From positions 1 through 33,170 of the forward strand of contig JBNJGD010000017.1 in the NCBI GenBank assembly GCA_051747425.1: DNA of 33,170 nt, written 5' to 3'. The position numbers and the translations under genes were made by a program. Positions 1 through 6,608 of this stretch are shown here, piece after piece. The notes under the pieces are model-generated. The model searched no databases, was not told the origin of the DNA, and worked only from the letters and a program-made list of their open reading frames with translations. Each line of letters opens with the position of its first letter. The stretch's first letter is position 1. Source of the DNA: HTCC5015 sp051747425 (GTDB taxonomy: Bacteria > Pseudomonadota > Gammaproteobacteria > HTCC5015).

Positions 1-237
1 TTCTTCAGCGTGGTGTCTTGGCTGTTAATGCGCATCCAGTGAATCCTCGTCGATAAAAGCTCATTAGTATTTTTATCAACGAATTACTGAACACATACAA
101 TTGCGAACGCAGTGAAGCTATCTGCCTGTTTTAGCTGCGTTGTCTCTTACGAGGACATAAAACTCACAGTTCTCTGTGCGCTCTGTGCGCTCTGTGTCCT
201 CTGTGGCTATTACTAAAGAAGCGTCCAGGTTGCCCAC
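1..237. other. intergenic stretch without a gene, upstream end of window
   Basis: I see no convincing coding region here. The first 165 bases are more AT-rich than the neighbouring genes and show no family-like protein in any frame. The only clear structure is the CTCTGTG-type tandem repeat at 166-210, listed separately. The stretch ends at the terminator of the minus-strand dps gene. Whatever gene lies further left is outside the window. Confidence 0.6.
166..210 (+). repeat. CTCTGTGnn tandem repeat, copy 1 (single)
   Basis: Four consecutive 9-base units (CTCTGTGCG, CTCTGTGCG, CTCTGTGTC, CTCTGTGGC) at 172-207 end in GGCTA. The same unit and the same GGCTA end recur at four other places in the first 3 kb. 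This copy has no inverted partner within the window. Function unknown. Confidence 0.85.
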
Positions 238-262
238 AAAAAACGGCGGGATGTCCCACCGT
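238..262 (-). terminator. rho-independent terminator of dps
   Basis: Read on the minus strand, an 8-bp stem (ACGGTGGG with CCCGCCGT, one G-U pair, 4-base loop) is followed by six T residues. It lies about 30 bases after the dps stop codon and fits termination of that transcript. Confidence 0.8.
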
Positions 263-291
263 CTTTTGTGTTCCGGGTTGTGCTGGCGGGT

Positions 292-741
292 TTATTCGCC
301 GAGGTGGGCGGAAAGCATCCAGGCGCTTTTCTCGTGGATTTCGATGCGGGCGCTGGCCAGGGCCGCAGTGCCTTCGTCTTCGTGCTCGCCGGCCAGTTTC
401 ATGACCTTATTGGCGCGCTCGGCTACTGTGCGGTGGTCTTTGGTCAGCTCCTCAATCATCTGGGAGGCACTGGGGTCGCCCTCGGCGTCCTGAACGCTGG
501 AGAGTTCGGCAAAGGCCTTGTAGCTGCCGGGCGCCTTGCTGCCCATGGCTCGCACGCGCTCGGCGATATCGTCCACCGCCGTGGCCAGCTCGGTGTACTG
601 TTGTTCAAACAGCAAGTGCAGGCTGTGGAACATGGGTCCGGTCACATTCCAGTGAAAATTGTGCGTTTTGAGATAAAGCGTATAGCTTTCAGCCAGCAGT
701 TTTTTGAGTTCCTGACAAACTTCGGCATTGTGTTCAATCAT
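292..741 (-). CDS. dps: Dps family DNA-binding ferritin-like protein
   Basis: This 149-residue protein belongs to the Dps/MrgA ferritin-like family, whose dodecamers oxidise and store iron using hydrogen peroxide and protect DNA in stress and stationary phase. The motif HNFHWNVTGPMFHSLH begins at residue 27. His30, His42, Glu46, Asp57 and Glu61 have the spacing of the inter-subunit ferroxidase ligands of E. coli Dps. Length is normal for a member without a long lysine-rich N-terminal tail, so direct DNA binding is uncertain. The ATG has a good ribosome-binding site (AAGGAG, 6-7 bases upstream). The gene stands alone between xthA and its own terminator, and an AT-rich upstream region holds a candidate promoter. 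Confidence 0.95.
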   Translation of the reverse strand: MIEHNAEVCQELKKLLAESYTLYLKTHNFHWNVTGPMFHSLHLLFEQQYTELATAVDDIAERVRAMGSKAPGSYKAFAELSSVQDAEGDPSASQMIEELTKDHRTVAERANKVMKLAGEHEDEGTAALASARIEIHEKSAWMLSAHLGE

Positions 742-773
742 TTGTATCTCCTTTGTCGCGATACGGTTGACTC

Positions 774-802
774 AATATAAGCCAGGTTCGCGGGATATAA
801 AA
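774..802 (-). promoter_or_regulatory. candidate dps promoter
   Basis: On the minus strand TATATT (779-774) could be a -10 box about 25-30 bases before the dps ribosome-binding region, with AT-rich sequence (TTTATA, near 800-795) upstream at a 15-17 base spacing. The -35 match is weak, as is common for stationary-phase or OxyR-assisted dps promoters. This is a guess from position and base composition. Confidence 0.3.
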
Positions 803-843
803 ATGAATGATTGAATGAAGGCAATAGCTTTGAAGTATCGCCG

Positions 844-1614
844 CTACAATTTGTAGTCGATGGTCAGGGGGGCGTGGTCGGAAAAACGCTCTTCCTGGTA
901 AACCTCTGTGGCCAGGACGGTGTCCTTCAGGTTGGGACTGAGAATGTGGTAATCGATGCGCCAGCCGGTGTTGTTGGCCCAGGCCTGGCCGCGATTGCTC
1001 CACCAGGTGTAGCTGTGTTCGGGCTGATCGAGTTCGCGAAAGGCATCGATCCACTGGTGTTGGTGAAAGAGTTCGTCCAACCAGGCCCGCTCCTCGGGCA
1101 GGAAGCCGGAGTTTTTCTGGTTGCTGCGCCAGTTTTTGATATCGGCTTTGGTGTGGGCAATGTTCCAGTCGCCGCAGAGAATGTAGCGTCGACCGTCCTC
1201 GCCCATGGCCTTGAGCCGGGGCAGGTAGAAGTCCATAAAGCGAAATTTTTCCTGCTGGCGTTCCTCACCGGAGGAGCCCGAGTGCACATAGATGGAGGCG
1301 ACGCTCAGATCACCAAAGCGGGCCTCGATGTAGCGCCCCTCGCGATCCACATCGTCAAAGCCGAAGCCGCGGATGACCTCGTCGGGCTTCTCCCGGCAAT
1401 ACAGGGCCACGCCGCTGTAGCCCTTCTTCTCGGCGTCAAACAGGTAGCGATGATAGCCATCGGGATGAAAAATGGCGTCGTCGAGTTGGTGGGCCTGGGC
1501 CTTGGTCTCCTGAATGCAGACCACATCCGCGTTTTGCGCCTGCATCCAGTTAAAGAAACCCTTTCGCGCCGCGGCGCGAATGCCATTCACATTGACAGAA
1601 ATCACTCGAAACAT
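844..1614 (-). CDS. xthA: exodeoxyribonuclease III (AP endonuclease)
   Basis: The predicted 256-residue enzyme belongs to the ExoIII/AP endonuclease family, which cuts at abasic sites and trims 3' ends in base-excision repair. Family residues are all visible: Asn10 (SVNVNGIR), Glu36 (QETKAQ), Tyr109, Asp149 and Asn151 (GDWNIAHT), and Asp246-His247 in the terminal SDHAPL motif. The protein begins MFRVISVNVNG, so I prefer the ATG at 1614 over a TTG two codons upstream. No strong ribosome-binding site is seen. It reads toward dps, but 102 bases and a likely dps promoter separate them, so it is probably a single-gene transcript. Confidence 0.93.
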   Translation of the reverse strand: MFRVISVNVNGIRAAARKGFFNWMQAQNADVVCIQETKAQAHQLDDAIFHPDGYHRYLFDAEKKGYSGVALYCREKPDEVIRGFGFDDVDREGRYIEARFGDLSVASIYVHSGSSGEERQQEKFRFMDFYLPRLKAMGEDGRRYILCGDWNIAHTKADIKNWRSNQKNSGFLPEERAWLDELFHQHQWIDAFRELDQPEHSYTWWSNRGQAWANNTGWRIDYHILSPNLKDTVLATEVYQEERFSDHAPLTIDYKL

Positions 1615-1703
1615 GGCCAAAACCCCGGATTGAACAAGGCAGCGATTCTAGCGCGCCTGAAACCCACTGACCACACGGTGCCCGGGATTGAATGGTGATG
1701 AAT

Positions 1704-1733
1704 TAGCCACAGAGTTCACAGAGAGCACAGAGG
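1704..1733 (-). repeat. CTCTGTGnn tandem repeat, copy 2 (left arm of pair A)
   Basis: Read on the minus strand this is three 9-base units (CTCTGTGCT, CTCTGTGAA, CTCTGTGGC) ending in TA. It matches copy 3 at 27 of 30 positions in inverted orientation, with 88 bases between the arms. Confidence 0.85.
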
Positions 1734-1821
1734 GGCGTTGGACCGGTGCCGACTCCCGCCATAGTGAACGAATTGAGGCACGCTATTCTTTTGTCGCTCT
1801 ACTTCGTTAACAACAAGGAAA

Positions 1822-1853
1822 CCTCTGTGCTCTCTGTGTCCTCCGTGGCTAAA
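1822..1853 (+). repeat. CTCTGTGnn tandem repeat, copy 3 (right arm of pair A)
   Basis: Three 9-base units (CTCTGTGCT, CTCTGTGTC, CTCCGTGGC) are followed by TAA. It is the inverted partner of copy 2. The two arms could form a long stem in single-stranded DNA or RNA. Confidence 0.85.
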
Positions 1854-1955
1854 AACAAGGTTTCCGAACCACCATGTGCTGAAGTGGCAAAGCCGCCCGC
1901 CCTGCGTTTGAGTAAGGATCGTGGTAGTTTATTGCGTTCAAACAAAGGGGTCGTT

Positions 1956-2816
1956 ATGAGCGTTGATAGAAAATCCATTTTGATTACGGGGTGCTCCTCG
2001 GGCATTGGCTATTGCAGTGCAGAGATGTTGCACCAGCGCGGTTACAAGGTGTACGCCACAGCACGCAAACCCGAGGATTTGGAGCGGTTGAGGCAGCTGG
2101 GTGTCACTGCCCTGGAACTGGAAGTGACCGACTACGAACAGGTGGATCAGGTGCTCGATTACATCGAGCGTGACAATGGTACCCTGTACGCCCTTTTCAA
2201 CAATGCCGGCTACTCCCAGGTAGGCGCTTGCGAGGATCTCTCTCCCGAGGCGCTTGAAGCCCAGTTTGCCACCAACTTCTTTGCCCCGGTGGAAATCGGC
2301 AACCGGGTTTTGCGTCGCTTTATGCGGCCCCAGGGCTATGGGCGCATTATTCAGAACAGCAGCGTCTTTGGCATGACCTCCATGCCCTTTCGCGCCGCCT
2401 ACAGCTCGAGCAAGTACGCGCTGGAGGCCTTTAGTGACGCCCTTCGCCAGGAGCATGACAACTTTGATACCGGCATTCGTATCAGTCTGATCGAGCCCGG
2501 CCCCATTGTCAGCCGCGTTCGCCAGAACAAACAACTTTACTTCGAGCGCTATATAGAGCCCGTCATGGCGCAGAGTCCCTACGCCGAGGTCTACCGCAAG
2601 ATGCAAAACGCCCTGGCGATGAAGGGGCGAATCCCGATGACGCTGGGGCCGGAAACAGTGGTGGACAAGCTGATCCATGCGCTTGAGAGTGAGCGACCGG
2701 CGCCGCGCTACTATGTCACCCGGATGGCCTACATCTTTATCACCGCCAAGCGCCTGCTCAGCCACCGAGGCTTCGACCGCTTCTCCGCCCGCATCTCCAA
2801 AAAAGAGACCGGTTAG
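1956..2816 (+). CDS. short-chain dehydrogenase/reductase (SDR)
   Basis: This 286-residue protein is a classical SDR. It has the cofactor-binding TGCSSGIG motif at 11-18, an NNAG motif at 82-85, an active-site Ser near 135-136, and Tyr149-x3-Lys153. Ala-Arg after the second strand suggests NADP(H) preference. The substrate cannot be told; the overall style resembles the group often annotated as YbbO-like or retinol-dehydrogenase-like oxidoreductases. The ATG at 1956 is chosen because the preceding in-frame sequence is repeat-derived and non-conserved, and because AAAGGGG lies 6-7 bases upstream. The gene sits alone, bracketed by two inverted repeat pairs. Confidence 0.85.
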   Translation: MSVDRKSILITGCSSGIGYCSAEMLHQRGYKVYATARKPEDLERLRQLGVTALELEVTDYEQVDQVLDYIERDNGTLYALFNNAGYSQVGACEDLSPEALEAQFATNFFAPVEIGNRVLRRFMRPQGYGRIIQNSSVFGMTSMPFRAAYSSSKYALEAFSDALRQEHDNFDTGIRISLIEPGPIVSRVRQNKQLYFERYIEPVMAQSPYAEVYRKMQNALAMKGRIPMTLGPETVVDKLIHALESERPAPRYYVTRMAYIFITAKRLLSHRGFDRFSARISKKETG

Positions 2817-2820
2817 GGGA

Positions 2821-2850
2821 TAGCCACAGAGGTCACAGAGTTCACAGAGG
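2821..2850 (-). repeat. CTCTGTGnn tandem repeat, copy 4 (left arm of pair B)
   Basis: On the minus strand it reads CTCTGTGAA, CTCTGTGAC, CTCTGTGGC, TA. It begins four bases after the SDR stop codon. It matches copy 5 in inverted orientation at 27 of 30 positions. Confidence 0.85.
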
Positions 2851-2905
2851 TTTCCTGTGTCGTCGCGGACCGCATACGGCGCAAATGACGGCGCCCACCT
2901 CGACC

Positions 2906-2935
2906 ACTCTGTGTTCTCTGTGACCTCTGTGGCTA
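2906..2935 (+). repeat. CTCTGTGnn tandem repeat, copy 5 (right arm of pair B)
   Basis: Units CTCTGTGTT, CTCTGTGAC and CTCTGTGGC are followed by TAA. A 55-base spacer separates it from copy 4, and this spacer is unrelated to the spacer of pair A. Confidence 0.85.
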
Positions 2936-3034
2936 AATTTAAGAATGCTTCCGGGCAGCGAAGCTCTGAAGCCGCCCAACGGGCTGGTCAAGCTGGTATA
3001 ATTGCGCTTCATTCAAACCAATACGGGATCTGTT

Positions 3035-3784
3035 GTGAGCTATAAACTCGTCCTCGTCCGCCACGGGCAAAGTACCTGGAATCTGGATAACCGCTTCACC
3101 GGCTGGAAAGATGTCGACTTGACTGACCAGGGCCGCGCCGAGGCCAAGCGCGCCGGGCAGCAGTTGCGCGAGGCGGGTCTGGAGTTCGATATCGTCTTTA
3201 CTTCGGTGCTCAAGCGCGCCATTCGCACCATGTGGACCATCCTCGATGAAATGGATTTGATGCATCTGCCCGTGGAGCGCCACTACCGCCTCAACGAGCG
3301 CCACTACGGCGCCCTGCAGGGACTCAACAAGGCCGAGACGGCGGAGCAGCACGGCGAGGATCAGGTCAAGATCTGGCGCCGCAGCTTCGATGTGCCGCCG
3401 CCGCCGCTGGAGGATGGCGATGAACGACTGCCCGAAAACGACGCGCGCTACGCCAATCTGGACAAGGCCCTGTTGCCGCGCAGCGAGAGCCTGGCCCTGA
3501 CCATCGACCGCGTCCTGCCCTACTGGCAGGATCGCATCGTGCCTGCCCTGCGCTCTGGCCAGACGCCCCTGGTGGTGGCTCACGGCAACAGCCTGCGCGC
3601 CCTGGTGAAGTACCTCGACGACATGACGCCCGAAGCCATCCTCGGCCTCAATATCCCCACCGGCGTGCCGATTGTCTACGAGCTGGACGAGGACCTTCGG
3701 CCGATTCGCCGCGAGTTCCTCGGCGATCCCGAGGAAGTAGCCAAGCTGATGGAGGCTGTGGCCAACCAGGGCAAGGCGGGCTAG
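3035..3784 (+). CDS. gpmA: 2,3-bisphosphoglycerate-dependent phosphoglycerate mutase
   Basis: This enzyme interconverts 3- and 2-phosphoglycerate in glycolysis and gluconeogenesis through a phosphohistidine. At 249 residues it matches the usual GpmA length. The phosphorylated His10 lies in LVRHGQSTWN, Glu88 in LNERHYG and the second His183 in VAHGNSLR; PERHYRLNERHYGALQGLNK-type sequence identifies the dPGM family rather than a generic phosphatase. I choose the GTG at 3035 because the family starts at (M)SYKLVLVRHG; a TTG 33 bases earlier is in frame but adds a non-conserved tail. GGGA lies upstream of the GTG. A strong terminator follows 25 bases after the stop. Confidence 0.96.
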   Translation: MSYKLVLVRHGQSTWNLDNRFTGWKDVDLTDQGRAEAKRAGQQLREAGLEFDIVFTSVLKRAIRTMWTILDEMDLMHLPVERHYRLNERHYGALQGLNKAETAEQHGEDQVKIWRRSFDVPPPPLEDGDERLPENDARYANLDKALLPRSESLALTIDRVLPYWQDRIVPALRSGQTPLVVAHGNSLRALVKYLDDMTPEAILGLNIPTGVPIVYELDEDLRPIRREFLGDPEEVAKLMEAVANQGKAG

Positions 3785-3808
3785 GACAGGCTAAAGTCAG
3801 TCACAGCG

Positions 3809-3834
3809 AGGGGCGCCGAGTGCGCCCCTTTTTT
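3809..3834 (+). terminator. rho-independent terminator of gpmA
   Basis: The stem GGGGCGC (3810-3816) pairs with GCGCCCC (3822-3828) around loop CGAGT, followed by six T residues. It separates gpmA from the DUF2007 gene. Confidence 0.93.
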
Positions 3835-3890
3835 GTTTGAGGCTCGCTGCTGGGATAGTCTTGATTGGGTAAAACACACGGGAGGCCAAC

Positions 3891-4214
3891 ATGGTCGTTG
3901 TCTACAGTGGGTCGAGTGCCCTGGAGTCGCATATGGTACTCAACCTGCTTCACAGCTACGGTATCGAAGGGCAGATTGAGGGCGAGCACCTGCAGGGGGG
4001 CGTCGGGGAACTGCCGGCCATGGACATTGTGAGGGTGCTGGTAGAGAACGCCGAGGCCGATCGGGCAATGCGTGTGATTGACGAGTGGCAGGAGGAGAAT
4101 CCGGTGGAGGTGGCTGTGGGAGATAGCCGGGTTCGCCACGACTACGCGGCTTTCTTTCTGGTGTTTGTGGTCGGTGTGGTGGTGGGCGTTGCCGTCATGC
4201 TGTTTGCCCAATGA
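3891..4214 (+). CDS. DUF2007 domain membrane-anchored protein
   Basis: This 107-residue protein has an N-terminal DUF2007-like fold (VVVYSGSSALESHMVLNLL, then a segment rich in Gly ending in PAMDIVRVLV), a small domain related to PII-like or signal-transducing proteins whose role is not known. Residues about 86-105 form a single hydrophobic membrane span at the C-terminus, so the domain should face the cytoplasm from the inner membrane. The ATG follows a good GGGAGG site. It is 73 bases ahead of the META lipoprotein gene on the same strand, and the two could share a transcript. Confidence 0.75.
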   Translation: MVVVYSGSSALESHMVLNLLHSYGIEGQIEGEHLQGGVGELPAMDIVRVLVENAEADRAMRVIDEWQEENPVEVAVGDSRVRHDYAAFFLVFVVGVVVGVAVMLFAQ

Positions 4215-4287
4215 GGAGAACTGGGCTAAAAGAATCATAGTGTCGCTCCCGCCGGGAGTGGCAGGGCTATAAAAACCGGGGGGAGCA

Positions 4288-4713
4288 ATGGACCAAAAAC
4301 ACATTTTTGTACTGGTCGCTGTGGGCTTGTTATTGACCGCTTGCCAGTTCAAGGGGGACGAACGGGAGTCGAGCGTCATGCTGGCCGATTACAAATGGGT
4401 GGTCGAGCAAATTGGCGGCGAGGGCATCAATGCCAACTCGCGGGTGACGCTGCTTTTTTCCAACGACGGGCGGATAGCCGGCCGGGCGTCATGCAATCGC
4501 ATGAACGGACGCTACGAGGCTGCCGAAGGCAGTCTGACATTTGTCGATCTGGGCACGACCCGTATGGCCTGCCCGGATTCCCTGATGGAGCAGGAGCAGC
4601 GCTTTCTGGACACCCTGGAGTCGGTGCAGACCTACGCCATCAGCCAGCATGGCGCCCTGTTGCTCTACCGTGGTGAGGAAGTGGTTGTCGAGGCGTTGGC
4701 GGAAGGCAACTGA
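4288..4713 (+). CDS. META domain (HslJ-like) lipoprotein
   Basis: The 141-residue product starts with a lipoprotein signal peptide (lipobox LLTAC, Cys19) and then carries a META domain: Trp near residue 37, a SNDGRIAGRASCNRMNGRY block, a TTRMACP block and a FLDTLESVQTY block. META domain proteins such as HslJ are associated with envelope stress and, in E. coli, novobiocin tolerance; the exact biochemical role is unknown. The ATG has GGGGGAG just upstream. Its last 49 bases overlap the 3' end of the opposite-strand methyltransferase gene. Confidence 0.85.
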   Translation: MDQKHIFVLVAVGLLLTACQFKGDERESSVMLADYKWVVEQIGGEGINANSRVTLLFSNDGRIAGRASCNRMNGRYEAAEGSLTFVDLGTTRMACPDSLMEQEQRFLDTLESVQTYAISQHGALLLYRGEEVVVEALAEGN

Positions 4714-5396
4714 GGGCTGTCCCGGAGCGGGCACTGCAATCGATAAAGCGTTTGACCGGAGCGGTGGTATTTTCGCTCGAAGGGCGTCAGGCTCCCGCTC
4801 TGTGCTGGGATGAGTATGCCGGATTCAACCTTTCTCTGTCCGGCCCGTTTGAGAGCCAGTGCCATTTCCTCGATGTAGACGGGCCAATTGCTGCGCACCT
4901 CCAGTGTGCCGCCCAGTGCCAGCAGGTGGGGAAAAACGGGGTGTCCGTGCCAGCGCCGGCCCAGATGGCGCTTTTTCGGCCAGGGGTTAGGGTAGAGCAG
5001 GCAGTGGCGATCCAGTTGCCACTGCTCGTCGGCGGCCAGTCGCCAGAGATCGACGCAGTCACCGCGCAGCAGAATTAAATTGTCGAGTACCTTTTCGCCG
5101 CGGTAGAAGGGATTTTTTTCCAGCCGTGCGGCGGACTGGTCGATGCCCACGACGCGGTGCTCGGGGTGGCGTTCGGCCAGTATCAGTGAGCTTTCGCCGA
5201 CCCCGCAGCCGGAGTCAAATATCAGTGGCCGGTCATCGCCCTCGAGCCGGTTTTGCAGCGTTTCAAACTGTTTCAGGCTGTGATCGGCGATCGGCCGCCG
5301 AAAAGTGCTGGCCAGGTGCTTGTCGACGACCGCCGCGAGGTCCTCGTGGGGACCGTCCTGGTTGGATGTGACCGGCCGCGAGTTGCTCCGGGTCAT
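4665..5396 (-). CDS. TrmB-like SAM-dependent methyltransferase
   Basis: This 243-residue protein resembles tRNA (guanine-N7)-methyltransferase TrmB. It has a SAM loop DSGCGVGES at 61-69, an acidic GID at 84-86, the block YPNPWPKKRHLGRRWHGHPV near 135, and a C-terminal TPFERKYH block like the TrmB T-x-(Y/F)-E motif. Canonical TrmB reads FPDPW where this protein has YPNPW, replacing a conserved Asp with Asn137. It may therefore be a divergent paralogue with a different RNA substrate rather than the housekeeping enzyme. Its ATG directly follows the TAA of the upstream gene with no gap, so it is probably translationally coupled. The last 49 bases overlap the convergent META lipoprotein gene. Confidence 0.75.
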   Translation of the reverse strand: MTRSNSRPVTSNQDGPHEDLAAVVDKHLASTFRRPIADHSLKQFETLQNRLEGDDRPLIFDSGCGVGESSLILAERHPEHRVVGIDQSAARLEKNPFYRGEKVLDNLILLRGDCVDLWRLAADEQWQLDRHCLLYPNPWPKKRHLGRRWHGHPVFPHLLALGGTLEVRSNWPVYIEEMALALKRAGQRKVESGILIPAQSGSLTPFERKYHRSGQTLYRLQCPLRDSPQLPSANASTTTSSPR

Positions 5397-6608
5397 TTAC
5401 TCGATGACTTCAAAGCGAATGCCGGCGCGTTGCAGGCGCTCGATCAGGGCCTCACCCATGGCCACGGCGGGCGTCAGAATGCCGGCGGTTTTCGGCAATT
5501 CGTCCCGGGCCAGGCAGAGGGCCGACTCGGCCAGCATTTTGGCTGTCTCGCCGTAGCCGGGGTCGCCGCCACTGACCTGGGTGGTGATGCGCCGCTGGCT
5601 GGAGCGGCCCTGAAAGACCACCCGAAACCAGCCGTGTTCGCGCTGTTCCCGCGAGGGGCCGTCGCCGGGGGACTTGAGCCTAAGCAGCCAGTCGCGGCCG
5701 AAATTGAGCTGGGCGAGAGCGACCACGCCGCCCACCGCCAAAATACCGGCAACGGCCCGCGGCAATCGCTTGGACAGCACATAGTGGCCGTAGTCGAAGC
5801 GCGCGCCGTACTCGTCCCGCTGGCGGGCAGAGCGGATGACCACCTGGGGGTCGATGGTGGGAAAGGGAATCGCCCAGGCACCCAGCTCCCGGCGAAAGCG
5901 CACCAGAGACTTGAGCGTGCCCACGCGGCGGTTGCTGGTTGCCGGGCGGCCGGCAGATTGGCTCCGCCAGTAGCGACGGTCTTTCTGGTAGTCGCGCCAG
6001 CGGTTGAAGGCGTGGACGGCGGAGTGCCAGGTGCCCCCCGAGAAAGTGCCGCCGGCGGTGACGAAACCCTTCAACACTACCGCCTCGCCGCGGATATCGC
6101 CTTCTACCAGCCTGGCCAGTTCGCGAACGGTAAACAGGGCGCCGAGATCGTGGGGGATGGAGTCAAAGCCGCAGCTGTTGACGATGCGCACTCCGGCGGC
6201 TTCGGCCGCCTCGGCGTGCTTGTGGCGGAGGCGGTCGACGAATTCGGGCTCGCCGGTGAGGTCGACATAATCGCAGCCGGTCTCAATGCAGGCGCGCACC
6301 ACGGGCTCGCCGTAGTAGATGTAGGGGCCCACAGTGGTGATCAGTACCCGGCCCTGGCCGGCCATCTCGCGCAGGCTTTTGGCGTCGTGTACATCGCAGC
6401 GAATCATGCCGGGCGCGCGATCCTCGCCGCTGAGTTTACCCAGTCGGCGCTTGGCGTTGTCGAGCTTTTTCAGGCTGCGGCCGGCGATGGCCCAGCGCAG
6501 GTTTTCCTCGCCGGCGCGGCGGGCCAGATACTCGGCGGTGAGCTGGCCGGCAAAGCCGGTGGCGCCGAGGACGATGATGTCGTAGGGCCTGTCGTTGTGT
6601 TCTGTCAT
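5397..6608 (-). CDS. saccharopine dehydrogenase-like NAD(P)-binding oxidoreductase
   Basis: The 403-residue protein starts with a Rossmann fold (GATGFAG at 15-21, then an AGR at the end of the second strand) and contains TVGPYIYYGEPVVRACIETGCDYVDL-type sequence, typical of the saccharopine dehydrogenase-like or trans-acting enoyl reductase family. Known members act on lipids in mycobacteria, but here the substrate is unknown. A hydrophobic stretch near residues 280-300 may contact a membrane or lipid. The ATG overlaps the stop of the dehalogenase gene by four bases (ATGA) and the TAA abuts the ATG of the TrmB-like gene, so all three appear to be one operon. Confidence 0.8.
   Translation of the reverse strand: MTEHNDRPYDIIVLGATGFAGQLTAEYLARRAGEENLRWAIAGRSLKKLDNAKRRLGKLSGEDRAPGMIRCDVHDAKSLREMAGQGRVLITTVGPYIYYGEPVVRACIETGCDYVDLTGEPEFVDRLRHKHAEAAEAAGVRIVNSCGFDSIPHDLGALFTVRELARLVEGDIRGEAVVLKGFVTAGGTFSGGTWHSAVHAFNRWRDYQKDRRYWRSQSAGRPATSNRRVGTLKSLVRFRRELGAWAIPFPTIDPQVVIRSARQRDEYGARFDYGHYVLSKRLPRAVAGILAVGGVVALAQLNFGRDWLLRLKSPGDGPSREQREHGWFRVVFQGRSSQRRITTQVSGGDPGYGETAKMLAESALCLARDELPKTAGILTPAVAMGEALIERLQRAGIRFEVIE

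Larger units (their letters stand above)
1615..1955. other. intergenic region holding an inverted repeat pair
   Basis: This 341-base gap between the divergent xthA and SDR genes contains no gene I can support. An open frame continues upstream of the SDR ATG, but it runs through the CTCTGTG repeat and has no family-like sequence. The notable content is the inverted repeat pair at 1704-1733 and 1822-1851. Promoters for both flanking genes must lie here, but none is clear. Confidence 0.6.

Noticed and set aside
1746..1955. N-terminal extension of the first SDR gene by 70 codons
   Set aside because: It runs through the CTCTGTG repeat and has no SDR-like sequence. The ATG at 1956 has a ribosome-binding site and places the glycine motif at the usual position.
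166..2935. The five CTCTGTG repeats as a CRISPR array
   Set aside because: They are internally tandem 9-mers in alternating orientation, spread over 2.8 kb with genes between, and have no regular spacers or cas genes.
4244..4275. A possible promoter with CTCCC/GGGAG hairpin and TATAAA before the META lipoprotein gene
   Set aside because: The TATAAA has no -35 partner at a suitable distance and the hairpin loop is only three bases, so I could not support it.
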